64,000 nucleotides of DNA from Campylobacter concisus (lineage in GTDB: Bacteria; Campylobacterota; Campylobacteria; Campylobacterales; Campylobacteraceae): positions 930,001 to 994,000 of the forward strand of contig NZ_CP060707.1 of assembly GCF_003048675.2 (NCBI RefSeq). The letters are read 5' to 3'. Every line of letters starts with the position of its first letter. Within the stretch, counting starts at the first letter, position 1. Positions 51,015 to 61,116 of this stretch are shown piece by piece. The notes under the pieces are model-generated. The model saw only the letters and a program-made list of their open reading frames with translations, did no database searches and was not told the DNA's origin. The position numbers and the translations under genes are program-made.

Positions 51015-53636
51015 CTACTCGCCAAGAGCCTTTAGCTCCTCGCATACTTTTTTAAATTTAGCCTCAGCACTCTCTAAAGCCTCTTTGTTTGTCTCTATAA
51101 CCTCTTTTGGTGCGTTTGCCACGAAATTTTGGTTATTTAGCATACCTGAGAGTTTGGCTATCTCTTTTTCAAGCTTTGTCTTTTGAGACCTTAGCCTTGT
51201 GATGATACCGCTCATATCAAGCCCTTCAAGCGGGACAAATGCCTCTAAATTTTCGCTCACATCTCTTATTGAGTTTTCTATTTTTTCATCTACAAAGCCG
51301 ATCTCTTCGCATTTTGCAAGCAGTTTGATATACTCTTTTACCTCTTCAAGGTCTATTTTTTCATTAAATTTAACAAAGGCTTTTGCTATCTTTGAGTTAC
51401 CAAGATCGATGGTCGCTTTTGCACGGCGAATAGCGACGATCGCCTCTATAACTAGCTCAAATTTCTTCTCAACCTCTAAATTTCGCTCTTTTATCTCTGG
51501 ATAGCTCATTACCATTATTGACTTTGCATTTTCAAGTTGTGTACCGCTAAGCTCTTGAAATAGATACTCTGAAAGAAACGGCATGAAAGGATTTAGTAGT
51601 TTCATCGCCTCTTTAAATATACTTCCAAGCTCTTTTACGCTCGCTTTGTCAGCCTTGCTAAGCTCGATGCCCCAGTCGCAAAACTCATCCCAAAGGAATT
51701 TATAAAGTGTGTTTGCCGCGTCATTAAAGCGGTAGGCGTCGATGTTTTCGCGCACCTCTCTCACGCACTCGTTAAAGCGGCTATTCATATAAATTCCAAG
51801 CTTTGTTTCAAGCTTGATATCCTCTAAATTTGGAAATTTGCTCTCATTTAGCATTAGATATTTACTAGCGTTATAAAGCTTGTTGGTGAAATTTCTTACC
51901 TGCTTCATCTTAGCATCACTTAGCTTGATATCGCGTCCTTGAACGGCTAGAAGTGTCAGCGTAAAGCGTAATATATCGGCACTATACTCATTTATGCTAT
52001 CAAGTGGGTCGATGACGTTGCCAAGGCTTTTACTCATCTTTCTGCCAAATTCATCTTTAACAAGCGCATGTAGATAGATGTCGTCAAATGGTAGTTTGCC
52101 AAGGGCATTTTCACCCTGAAACATCATCCTAGCAACCCAGAAAAATAATATATCAAAGCCAGTTATGAGAAGGTTGTTTGGATAAAACTCAGCCAAATCG
52201 CCTTCAAACCACTTTTCATTTTTTAGCTCATTTTCATTGCCCCAGCCAAGCGTGCTAAATGGCCAAAGGCCAGAGCTAAACCACGTATCTAGCACGTCTG
52301 GGTCTTGGTGGATGTTTTTACTTTTACACTTTTTGCACTCGCATGGCTCGTCCTCGTCAGCCCACATATGACCACACTCGTCGCAGTAAAATACTGGAAT
52401 TTGATGTCCCCACCAAAGCTGGCGTGAGATACACCAATCTCTTAGCTCTCTCATCCATGCGTTAAAGCTGTTTATCCAGTGTGGCGGGTAAAATTTAGCA
52501 AGGCCATCTGATACTTTTTGTATCGCCTCGTCTGCGATCTCTTTTTTGACAAACCACTGCTTTGATATATATGGCTCGACGACGTTTTTGCAGCGGTAGC
52601 AGTAGCCTATTTGATTTTCGTAGTCTTCTATCTTTTCAACATTGCCGAGTTTTTCAAGCTCGGCCACTACGATATCTCTAGCCTCAAGCCTTTCAAGACC
52701 TGCAAATTTATCGCACTTGTCGTTTAAGATGCCCTTTTCGTCAAATACGGTGATAAACTCAAGGTCGTGCCTTTTGCCTACCTCGTAGTCGTTTTGATCG
52801 TGCGCAGGCGTGACCTTAACAAGGCCTGTTCCAAACTCCATATCGACGTGCTCATCCGCGATGATCTCGATCTCTCTATTTATGATAGGTAGCACCACTT
52901 TTTTGCCGATTAAATTTTTATAGCGCTCGTCGTTTGGATTTACCATTACAGCCGTATCGCCAAAGTAAGTTTCTGGTCTGGTGGTCGCAACAACAACAAA
53001 TTCGCTTGGCTTGTCTGCGAAGTAGTATCTCAAATGATAAAGCTTGCCTTTGTTCTCCTTGTGTTCAACCTCGATGTCAGAGAGTGCGCCATCATGCGTA
53101 CACCAGTTTATCATGTAGTTTTTCTGGACTATTAGCCCTTTGTCGTATAAATTTACAAAGGCTTTTTTCACAGCTTTTCTTAAGCCCTCATCCATAGTAA
53201 ATCTCTGGCGTGACCAAGCCGGAGTGATGCCAAGCTTTCGCATCTGATGGACTATCATTCCGCCACTTTTTTCTTTCCACTCCCACACTTTTTCTACAAA
53301 TTTCTCACGTCCAAGCTCTTCTTTTTTGATCCCTTGTGCTAGAAGCTGCTTTTCAACGACGTTTTGAGTAGCGATACCAGCGTGGTCAAGTCCTGGCTGC
53401 CAAAGTGTCTTGTAGCCGTCCATCCTCTTGTAGCGAGTCATGATATCTTGAAGTGTGAAGGTTAGGGCATGTCCGATGTGAAGCGAGCCAGTCACGTTTG
53501 GAGGTGGCATCATAATGCAAAATTTACGTCCATCTTTTTGGATATCTTTGTTTGCGTCTATCTCGAAGTATCCGCGTTCTTCCCAAATTTTATAAAATTT
53601 ATCTTCTATCTCTTTTGCATTGTAAAATTCTGCCAC
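51015..53636 (-). CDS. valS: Valyl-tRNA synthetase
   Basis: An 873-residue class I synthetase. The HIGH motif is in PPPNVTGSLHIGHALTF near residue 45, and KMSKS is in FGRKMSKSLGNVIDP near residue 530. The editing domain includes TTRPETYFGDTAV. Cys clusters (CDECGHMW, CECKKCKSKN, CYRCKNVV) probably bind zinc. A C-terminal coiled-coil arm (about residues 805-873) contacts tRNA. Length is usual, and an AGGAGAGAAA ribosome binding site precedes the ATG. It is a single essential gene. Confidence 0.97.
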   Translation of the reverse strand: MAEFYNAKEIEDKFYKIWEERGYFEIDANKDIQKDGRKFCIMMPPPNVTGSLHIGHALTFTLQDIMTRYKRMDGYKTLWQPGLDHAGIATQNVVEKQLLAQGIKKEELGREKFVEKVWEWKEKSGGMIVHQMRKLGITPAWSRQRFTMDEGLRKAVKKAFVNLYDKGLIVQKNYMINWCTHDGALSDIEVEHKENKGKLYHLRYYFADKPSEFVVVATTRPETYFGDTAVMVNPNDERYKNLIGKKVVLPIINREIEIIADEHVDMEFGTGLVKVTPAHDQNDYEVGKRHDLEFITVFDEKGILNDKCDKFAGLERLEARDIVVAELEKLGNVEKIEDYENQIGYCYRCKNVVEPYISKQWFVKKEIADEAIQKVSDGLAKFYPPHWINSFNAWMRELRDWCISRQLWWGHQIPVFYCDECGHMWADEDEPCECKKCKSKNIHQDPDVLDTWFSSGLWPFSTLGWGNENELKNEKWFEGDLAEFYPNNLLITGFDILFFWVARMMFQGENALGKLPFDDIYLHALVKDEFGRKMSKSLGNVIDPLDSINEYSADILRFTLTLLAVQGRDIKLSDAKMKQVRNFTNKLYNASKYLMLNESKFPNLEDIKLETKLGIYMNSRFNECVREVRENIDAYRFNDAANTLYKFLWDEFCDWGIELSKADKASVKELGSIFKEAMKLLNPFMPFLSEYLFQELSGTQLENAKSIMVMSYPEIKERNLEVEKKFELVIEAIVAIRRAKATIDLGNSKIAKAFVKFNEKIDLEEVKEYIKLLAKCEEIGFVDEKIENSIRDVSENLEAFVPLEGLDMSGIITRLRSQKTKLEKEIAKLSGMLNNQNFVANAPKEVIETNKEALESAEAKFKKVCEELKALGE

Positions 53637-53721
53637 TTTTCTCTCCTCAGTTTCGTTTAAAAAATGCTTAATGTTATCTAAAATTTGTTTAAAAAAATCT
53701 TTGCAAAAGTGGGGAAATATG

Positions 53722-53750
53722 GGCTTGGGGCGGTTAAACGCCCCGAAGTT
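53722..53750 (-). terminator. Hairpin after the alpha-2-macroglobulin gene
   Basis: GGGGCG (53727-53732) and CGCCCC (53739-53744) form a six-pair stem within 15 bases of the stop codon at 53758. There is no clear T run on the minus strand, so it is a tentative terminator. Confidence 0.5.
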
Positions 53751-53757
53751 TAGATAG

Positions 53758-56700
53758 CTATTTGACGTTAAAGCTTCGCTGGGCTAAGTCGTAGTCGTTT
53801 TGTCTTTCGTTGTACATATTTTCAGTTGTGACTGCACCAAGTGAGCATTTACCGCCAAGTCTTACGCGATAAGGTGTGTAAAGCACGGCGTCTTTTTCGT
53901 CGCCACTTAGTGTGTAAAAGCTTAGCACGCGGTCATCTTTTATGCTTTTATACTCAACTTGCAAGCTGTTTTTTAAGCTCTTGCTAAAGTTGCTTAAATT
54001 TTCATTTATCGGCTCAAAGCAGCTGCTTACGATCTCGTTAATAACGCCATTTTTAACCATTGTTTTTGAGTTTATCACTACTTTTGAGTAGATGACGTCA
54101 TTTACTTTTAGGCTGTCAAGACCCAGCTCTTTGCCTCTTTCATCGACAAAAACGCGGTAGATATCAAGCTCTTTTGGCTCGATTTTGTGTTTGATCTCAA
54201 GTGGCAAATAAGCGTAGCTTAAGATAGTCGCATAAAGCTTATTTGAGCCTAGTGGAGTGATGCTAAATTCGCCATTTTTTGTAGTAAAAGAGGTACTTAA
54301 AAGGCCGTCAAATTCTTTACTTTCGCCGTTGTAGCTAAGCTTAAATTTGTTATTTTTCTCGCCGCTATCTTTGCCAAAGTAGGCATTTAGCGCTCTTAGC
54401 GTAAATGCACGCTCTTGCGTTGAGCTTAGCTCATTTAAATTTACTATCAAGAAATTTGCAAGGTCGTCTGAGTAGTCGTTTTTCTCAAAGTATTTTGCGT
54501 GCAAGTATAAGATAAAGGCGTTATCTCTTACTTTTGAGCTAAAATCAGATGCATTTTCTTCGCTTGTTTTAGCATTTTTGATATCTTTTAGCGCGACTTT
54601 TGCCTCGTTATTTAGGCCGTTTAGCTTTAAAGCTGCCGCCATTAGGTATTTACTTAGTGCTGTTTTGTTGTAGACTTTGTCGTCATAAATTTTATTTAAG
54701 ATCGATCTATCAGCCATATTTGCTCGTGAGCTTACATAAAGGGCGTAAAGTGCCTCAAGGTCGTTGTTTGCGTATTTTAAGAGCGAATTTAGAGCATTTT
54801 GTTTGACGCCTTTACTTATCTCGTATCCAGCCTCTTCAAGGTCAAGAAGCACGTCTGTTGCAAAGATGCTTGCAAATGCATTTGTCTCGCCTAGATCGCT
54901 CCAGTAGCCAAAGCTGCCGTCTGTTTTTTGCATCTTGACTAGCTCATCTATGCCGCTTGCGATAAATCTCTTTTGATCGCTTTTTTCAAGCTCATCTTTT
55001 GGTTTTAAATTTAAAAGCGCAAGCAGTCTTGAGCTCCTTTGCTCCGCACATCCGTAAGGATACTCGACTAAATTCTTTGAAGCTGCTAAAAGCACGCTTG
55101 AGACAGAGCTTGAGGCATCAACGCTCACATCGTGATAGCCTTTTGGTAGTGAAATTTTACTCTCTTTGTCAAAGACGCTGCTCTTTGCGTAGGTGCTGAT
55201 CGTATAAGGGCTAACGACATCTAGTAAATTTTGAAGCGTTTTTGAGCCATTTTTGTCGCTTACTGTTATATTGTATTCGCCAGCACCTGTTTCAAGGGCT
55301 GAAATTTTAAGCACAAATGCTTTGTTTTCAAACGGCTTAAGGTTGGCATTTTCTTGCGTTTTGATGTTTAAATTTTTACTTGATGCTACATTTATCGTAA
55401 GGTTTTTGTCGGCATTTGTCGTATTTATAAGCCTTAAGTTTGCATTTAATTCATCGCCTTTTAAAAGATAGATCAAAGCACTTGGCTTAATGATCACATC
55501 ATCTTTTACTTTTATCTCGCTATTTACGGCGTTCATCGCAGTTGCGTCATTTGCCACAGCATCTACTCTAATGGCGCCGTTAAAGCCATTTGGCGTTTTA
55601 AACTCGTATGAAATTTCGCCTTTGTCGTCGGCTTGAAGGCTCACTAAATTTGCATAAGTTTTTACATTTTTGCTATCAACTGGGCTTGCATGCTTTTCCA
55701 TTTTTGCCGCCACGGCCATTGCTGCAGCATCACCACCAAAGCTTAACGTTTTGCCCTCGACCTTGTAGTTTGTGAGCATATTATAGATGTCGTAGTCAAA
55801 GACCCCATCAGGTAAAATTTTGTCAAAAAACTTAAGCGGATCGGCTGGTTTTTGTGAAGTGATATCAAGCACGCCAACATCTGTGATAAATAAATTCAGA
55901 TATGCTTTTGGCTTTGTTTTTAGTGAAATTTTGATATTTTCATCACTCTTTGCGCTTTTTGGCGCTTCTAAGCTAAGTTCTATCCTTCTTGAAGATTTAT
56001 CGCCGTTTGCATAGACCTTGCCGTAGGTTCTAAATGGAGTTAGTCCAGCGTCAGTCATGCGGTAGATATTTGCGCTCACGTAAAGGCCATTAAAGTCAAA
56101 GTCAAGTTTAAATTTAACATTTGCTGAGTTGTTTTTGATCTTGACGACCTTGTAGGCTTTGACACCTGCGTCTTCAAGCGTGACAAGTGCGATGCCTTCT
56201 TTTATGGCTGAGCTGATGTCTGCGCTTAGCTCGTCGCCTTTTTTATAGACGCTTTTGTTTAGCTTTATCTGAGACTTGCTAAGCTCTTTTGTAGGCGCTA
56301 GAGTTGAGTAGTTGTAGCCGCTTACGTCGATGTCTAGGCTCGTGCTCGCGCCACTTACTAAATTTGTAGCTGTGATGACGTATGAGCCACTTTGCGTAAA
56401 TTTATAGCTAAACTCGCCACTATTTTTATAAAAACTATCCACATCTTCAAGCGTTTGGATCCATTTTATATAGCCATTTGCGTCTCTTTGATACTGCCAT
56501 GAAACACGTTTTATATCAAATTTCAAATTTGACTTCACTGCCTTTTGGCTTGGCATATCAACAACGACTGTTCTTATCTTTACATCTTCGTTTGGATCAG
56601 CAAATGCCGTGCTAGCAGCGATGCCAACCATATCTTTATAAGGATAGAGCGTAAAGCTTTTTGCGTCACTTACGTTTTTGCCATCGTCATTTACGTTGAA

Positions 56701-58881
56701 ATTTATGACGCCTTTTATTATTGAAGGTGCGTTTTTGGTGTTAAAGCTAAGATCTATCATCTGGCTTGATTTGCCATCTTTTGAAAGAGTTAGATCATTT
56801 TCTATGCTTGGATAGGCAGCCGCTTTTAGGGTGTCGTTTTTAAATTTATACTCTTTAAATTCGCTATTTTTATACTCATCATCAAAGAAGCTAACCTGCA
56901 TACTACCAGCTAAGTCGCTAGCTGCTCCGCCAAAGAGATAACTACTTGTTAAATTTACCTTTACTAGCTCGTTTGCAAAGAATTTGTCCGCGTCTATGGC
57001 TATGTCATTTTTTATCTTGTTTGGCACGAAGCTCTCGACATAAAATGGCACGCTTGCTATCACCTTGCTAGCGTAGATTATCTGCATGTTAAATCTACCG
57101 CTTAGATCGCTTAAAATTTCTTTTTCGAAATTTATCATGCCAACATCATTTGTATTTTGCGTGATCTGGGCACTACTTTTGCCTTGCGGATCGATAAATT
57201 TGATCTTAACTGGCATATTTTTAAGCGGGTTAAAGTCCCTATCTCTTAGATAAATTGCTCCTTTTAAGCTCTCGTTTGGTCTTATTATATTTGAGGCAAA
57301 ATGCGTGTAAGCATCGATACTCTCGCTTGGATTTTGACTGATGAGCTTTGCCTCATTTAGTGCTTCGCCATCTTTTATGATGAGGAAATTTTGCTCTTTG
57401 CCAAGTGAGACGACGATCGATGAGATCTCTTTGTAGATATCTTTTTTGTTAAATTTAAAGACGCCAACGTCATTTGTCGCGCCAACTGCGATCTCTTCGT
57501 TTCTTTTGCCATAAATTTTTACATTTGCGTTTGGCAGCATTGTGTTTTCGCCAAGGCGGTTTGCAAAGACGAAAATTTCGTCCTTACCAAGCTTTGCATT
57601 TATGGCGATGTCGCTTAGATAGACGACCTTTGAGACGCTCTTATCTTTGCCGCAGTTTAAGCTTATCTTATAAACTCCGTCTCCTGCTCCTGCAAAGTCT
57701 AGCTTGATCTTATTTAGTGAAATTTCGTTTAGCGCACCTTCTAGCTTGTAGCTTTTGCTTGCTACTTTTGAGCTAAAATTGCTTAGATCTTCGCTATTGT
57801 CGTTGAAATTTAAAAAGTATCTAAAATTTTGATCGCTTAACTTTTCAACGCTCACATTTAGCTCAGGTAAATTTGCACTTCTAATGCCGATCTCCCCAAC
57901 GCTTGAGATATAAGGCTCTTCATTTGTGAAATTTGCAAATGGAGTGAAGTTGCTAGCGATCACCTCGTAGGTTTTAGCCTCCCTTACAACATTTCTATCG
58001 TCTCCAAAGCCTGGCTTTATCGTGATCTCGTAGCTATTTTGTGGCTTAAACTCATCGCTTGTGATATCAATGTAATAATCATACCCATCAAGCTCAGAAT
58101 TTGGCGCGCCATTTTCATCATCATTTTTATATGACACGTCGCTTATGCTAAAGCTTTTAACGCCTTTTATCTTTATAAATTTCTTTAGACTATTATCATC
58201 ACTTAGCCACTCTTTTAGATAAATTCTAAATGCTAAGATCCCATTATCTAGGCTTGTTGGATAGATTTTAGCTATCTCAAAGCTTTTAGCTTCAGCGCTT
58301 ATATTTACGCTCTCACTGCTTGCTTGCTCACTAAATTTCACCACGCCATCGCCTGCAAGTTTAGCGCCAAATTTACTCTCAAAATTTTCTCCAAACTCAA
58401 AAACAGGCTCGCTTATATTTTTATCAAGATCAAGCTCAAAGCTGTTTTGAGAGAGTTGCAAGGCGTTAAAGCTTGCGCCTTTTACGGCTATTTTTTTCAC
58501 AAGCTCTTCACTAACTTCGTCATTAAATTTAAGGATAAATTTGCTATCAGTGAGCTTTTCTATCTTCTCAAGCGCAAATTCTTTCGTCTCAAAGCTAGCG
58601 CTACTGCCATTTTCTAACTTACAGCTGTATTCAGCACCTGCGTGCATATCTTTTGTAAAAAGTGTAAGGCTTTGAGCGTTAAATTTCACCGTGCCGCTTA
58701 GTGCTGGCTCGCACGAGATAAGCTTTTTCTCGCTTAGCGTGCCTATGAGATTTTTGCTAACATCATCTTCTAGCCCAAATTCCACGCTTAAAGGCGACTT
58801 CACCTCGACATTGCCATTTAGACTTAAAGCATATAAATTTACTGCTCCTAAAAGTGCTAGAAGTAGCGCTTTTTGCTGCAT
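53758..58881 (-). CDS. Bacterial alpha-2-macroglobulin family protein (YfhM-like)
   Basis: A 1707-residue periplasmic protease trap. The thioester motif YPYGCAEQRSS is intact near residue 1235, followed by the helical thioester domain (LVKMQKTDGSFGYWSDLG). Many MG-type beta domains precede it. The signal peptide (MQQKALLLALLGAVNLYA) has no lipobox Cys, unlike E. coli YfhM, so the protein may be free in the periplasm. The ribosome binding site AAGGAGAT lies in the last codons of pbpC, one base before the stop gap, and this two-gene pair is common. It is thought to protect the envelope when host or rival proteases breach it. Confidence 0.9.
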   Translation of the reverse strand: MQQKALLLALLGAVNLYALSLNGNVEVKSPLSVEFGLEDDVSKNLIGTLSEKKLISCEPALSGTVKFNAQSLTLFTKDMHAGAEYSCKLENGSSASFETKEFALEKIEKLTDSKFILKFNDEVSEELVKKIAVKGASFNALQLSQNSFELDLDKNISEPVFEFGENFESKFGAKLAGDGVVKFSEQASSESVNISAEAKSFEIAKIYPTSLDNGILAFRIYLKEWLSDDNSLKKFIKIKGVKSFSISDVSYKNDDENGAPNSELDGYDYYIDITSDEFKPQNSYEITIKPGFGDDRNVVREAKTYEVIASNFTPFANFTNEEPYISSVGEIGIRSANLPELNVSVEKLSDQNFRYFLNFNDNSEDLSNFSSKVASKSYKLEGALNEISLNKIKLDFAGAGDGVYKISLNCGKDKSVSKVVYLSDIAINAKLGKDEIFVFANRLGENTMLPNANVKIYGKRNEEIAVGATNDVGVFKFNKKDIYKEISSIVVSLGKEQNFLIIKDGEALNEAKLISQNPSESIDAYTHFASNIIRPNESLKGAIYLRDRDFNPLKNMPVKIKFIDPQGKSSAQITQNTNDVGMINFEKEILSDLSGRFNMQIIYASKVIASVPFYVESFVPNKIKNDIAIDADKFFANELVKVNLTSSYLFGGAASDLAGSMQVSFFDDEYKNSEFKEYKFKNDTLKAAAYPSIENDLTLSKDGKSSQMIDLSFNTKNAPSIIKGVINFNVNDDGKNVSDAKSFTLYPYKDMVGIAASTAFADPNEDVKIRTVVVDMPSQKAVKSNLKFDIKRVSWQYQRDANGYIKWIQTLEDVDSFYKNSGEFSYKFTQSGSYVITATNLVSGASTSLDIDVSGYNYSTLAPTKELSKSQIKLNKSVYKKGDELSADISSAIKEGIALVTLEDAGVKAYKVVKIKNNSANVKFKLDFDFNGLYVSANIYRMTDAGLTPFRTYGKVYANGDKSSRRIELSLEAPKSAKSDENIKISLKTKPKAYLNLFITDVGVLDITSQKPADPLKFFDKILPDGVFDYDIYNMLTNYKVEGKTLSFGGDAAAMAVAAKMEKHASPVDSKNVKTYANLVSLQADDKGEISYEFKTPNGFNGAIRVDAVANDATAMNAVNSEIKVKDDVIIKPSALIYLLKGDELNANLRLINTTNADKNLTINVASSKNLNIKTQENANLKPFENKAFVLKISALETGAGEYNITVSDKNGSKTLQNLLDVVSPYTISTYAKSSVFDKESKISLPKGYHDVSVDASSSVSSVLLAASKNLVEYPYGCAEQRSSRLLALLNLKPKDELEKSDQKRFIASGIDELVKMQKTDGSFGYWSDLGETNAFASIFATDVLLDLEEAGYEISKGVKQNALNSLLKYANNDLEALYALYVSSRANMADRSILNKIYDDKVYNKTALSKYLMAAALKLNGLNNEAKVALKDIKNAKTSEENASDFSSKVRDNAFILYLHAKYFEKNDYSDDLANFLIVNLNELSSTQERAFTLRALNAYFGKDSGEKNNKFKLSYNGESKEFDGLLSTSFTTKNGEFSITPLGSNKLYATILSYAYLPLEIKHKIEPKELDIYRVFVDERGKELGLDSLKVNDVIYSKVVINSKTMVKNGVINEIVSSCFEPINENLSNFSKSLKNSLQVEYKSIKDDRVLSFYTLSGDEKDAVLYTPYRVRLGGKCSLGAVTTENMYNERQNDYDLAQRSFNVK

Positions 58882-58882
58882 T

Positions 58883-61051
58883 TTATCTCCTTAGTTTTAT
58901 TGTTATTTCACTTTGATTTGAGTTTTGATCAAGGCACTTTAAAGTGTGCTCGCCAAGAGTTAGATCTAGCCTTTTTTCACTTGCATTTTCTATCTTAGAA
59001 AAGTTCAAATCATCCACTTTTAGGTAAATTTCATCACCTAAAAACGCGTAGCATTTTAGCACAATTTGTGTTACATTTTCATCTGTCACGATCTCTTCGC
59101 CATCATATGGATAGGCAAAAACTGGCTTTTTATCTTTAAAAACTGAAGCACAAGGGCTATTTTTAACCTCGTCTTTGTCTAAAAAGCCATTTTTTATCAA
59201 AAACTCAAGCTCCTCGCCCCTTAAACTCTCGCATTTATCTTGCAGTTTAACTCCAACTATCCTATCATCAAGCGCCGTTTTTTTGCACGTCTCATAACTA
59301 AAAGCATCAAGGCAGGTTGGCACTTTTTCAATGCCCTCTGGCTCGCTCATAAACTCTAAATTTTGCCTTTGCGCCGTGATCTTAAACATATCAAAAACGA
59401 TCTTTGAGACGTCATTTAGCCCAGTTAGTTTGTCAGTTTTTTCGGCGTTAAAGTTGCCCACCCAGACGGCTATTGTGTAGTCCTCATCAACTCCAATGGC
59501 GTAAAGATCGCGTGAGTTTGCACTTGTGCCTGTTTTAAAGGCGATTTTTGGCGTGTTTTGCGCGTATTGCCAAGCATTTTTTAGATACGACCTTGAGGCC
59601 TCGCTCATCATTTTAGCAGTTAGATATGCACTTTGAGGCGAGATGAGGGTTATGTTTTTGTCCTCATTTTTGTAGTTTTTGCCCGCAAACTCAAGCGGCC
59701 TATAAACCCCGCCATTTGCGTATATCGTATAAAGATGCGCAAGATCAATCAGACTCATCTCAGCGCTACCTAAAACTATCGAAGAGCCGTAAAACTCCTT
59801 GTTTTCATCAACTAAATTTACCTTTTCAAGTAGCTCGTAAAGCGAGTTGTCTTTTAGCTTTAAGTCTAAATTTATAACTGGGATATTAAGGCTAAAATTT
59901 AGAGCGTCCTTTGCGCTTACAAGCCCCAAAAAGTCGTTACTAAAGTTCTTTGGCACATATTCATTCAGATAAATTTGCGTATCGATTAGTTGTAAATTTG
60001 GTGTAATAAGCCCGCTATCAAGGGCAAGCGAGTAGATAAAAGGCTTTAGCGTGCTGCCGGTGTTTCGCTTCATATTTAAGGCTGAGTTTTTGCCGTCGCG
60101 TGCGCGCTCATCGTGCGAGCCTATAAAAGCAACAACGCTCATTTTTTTATTATCAATGACCACGGCTGCTGCGTTATTTGCGTTTTTGGCCTTTAGCGAA
60201 AACATCGCGTCTTTTAAAATTTTAAGTATATCTTTTTGTAAATTTAGATCCAAGTTCGCCTTTGAAATTTGGTTTTTAAAAGCGACATTTGCGTAGTCGC
60301 CTGCATTTACGACGGCTCTTATCCTTACATTTTTAAATGGCTCAGCTTGCGCTCTTTTAAATGCACTAAGATCGATTAAATTTGCCTTATAAAGCATCTT
60401 TATGACCCTGTTTTTTAGGGCGTTTATGTTTGAGACGCGGTCAAGTCTATTTTTATTTGGATTTTTAGGGATCGTGCTTAAAAGTGCGGCCTGAGCGTAG
60501 CTAAGCTCGTTTAGCTCCTTGCCAAAGTAAAAGAAGCTTGCCGCCTTTGCACCCTCGATATTGCCGCCATACGGGGCTAAATTTAGGTATAAATTTAAAA
60601 TTTCATCCTTGCTAAAGTGAAGTTCAAGCTGAAATGCTCTAAAAATTTCTCTTATCTTATTTTTATAGCTCCTATCACTTGGCTCAAGCATCCTAGCCAC
60701 TTGCATCGTGATAGTGCTAGCGCCTATGCGGTTGTCGCTTCTTAGGTTGTGGAAAAATGCTCTAAAAATGGAGGCAAAATTTACGCCAAAATGGTAGTAA
60801 AAGTATCTATCTTCAAAGAGAACGACACATTGTTTTAGCGAATTTGGAAAGCTTTGCTCGTGAAATCTCCAAATTCCATCGCTACTAAGCTTCATATTTA
60901 TGATCTCGCCATTTTTATCAAGTAAAATTTTAGCTTCGTCTTTTTTGAGTGCGTCTAAATTTAGTGGATAAATTTGATCAAGTATCAAAAAAATAGCGAC
61001 CACTAAAGCCAAAAATAGGGCAAGGAATTTTAAAAATTTAAACTTTTTCAT
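58883..61051 (-). CDS. pbpC: Penicillin-binding protein 1C
   Basis: A 722-residue bifunctional peptidoglycan synthase anchored by an N-terminal helix (residues about 7-27). The GT51 glycosyltransferase part shows EDRYFYYHFGVN and GASTITMQVARMLEPSDRSYKNKIREIF. The transpeptidase part has the SxxK motif NTGSTLKPFIYS near residue 333, SLN (ALNFSLNIPV) and KTGTS near 510. A C-terminal BiPBP_C beta domain (GEEIVTDENVTQIVLKC) follows. PBP1C is often paired with an alpha-2-macroglobulin, as here, to repair the wall where proteases have broken in. Confidence 0.93.
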   Translation of the reverse strand: MKKFKFLKFLALFLALVVAIFLILDQIYPLNLDALKKDEAKILLDKNGEIINMKLSSDGIWRFHEQSFPNSLKQCVVLFEDRYFYYHFGVNFASIFRAFFHNLRSDNRIGASTITMQVARMLEPSDRSYKNKIREIFRAFQLELHFSKDEILNLYLNLAPYGGNIEGAKAASFFYFGKELNELSYAQAALLSTIPKNPNKNRLDRVSNINALKNRVIKMLYKANLIDLSAFKRAQAEPFKNVRIRAVVNAGDYANVAFKNQISKANLDLNLQKDILKILKDAMFSLKAKNANNAAAVVIDNKKMSVVAFIGSHDERARDGKNSALNMKRNTGSTLKPFIYSLALDSGLITPNLQLIDTQIYLNEYVPKNFSNDFLGLVSAKDALNFSLNIPVINLDLKLKDNSLYELLEKVNLVDENKEFYGSSIVLGSAEMSLIDLAHLYTIYANGGVYRPLEFAGKNYKNEDKNITLISPQSAYLTAKMMSEASRSYLKNAWQYAQNTPKIAFKTGTSANSRDLYAIGVDEDYTIAVWVGNFNAEKTDKLTGLNDVSKIVFDMFKITAQRQNLEFMSEPEGIEKVPTCLDAFSYETCKKTALDDRIVGVKLQDKCESLRGEELEFLIKNGFLDKDEVKNSPCASVFKDKKPVFAYPYDGEEIVTDENVTQIVLKCYAFLGDEIYLKVDDLNFSKIENASEKRLDLTLGEHTLKCLDQNSNQSEITIKLRR

Positions 61052-61116
61052 CGGCGTGATTATAGCTGTTAAAGTTTAAGTAGCTATAATTAGGCCTTTT
61101 TAAAAAAGAGGAAACA

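Noticed and set aside
54600-58894. Several plus-strand ORFs of 60-100 codons opposite the alpha-2-macroglobulin gene
   Set aside because: All lie fully inside a well-supported long gene, lack ribosome binding sites and show compositions expected of antisense frames.
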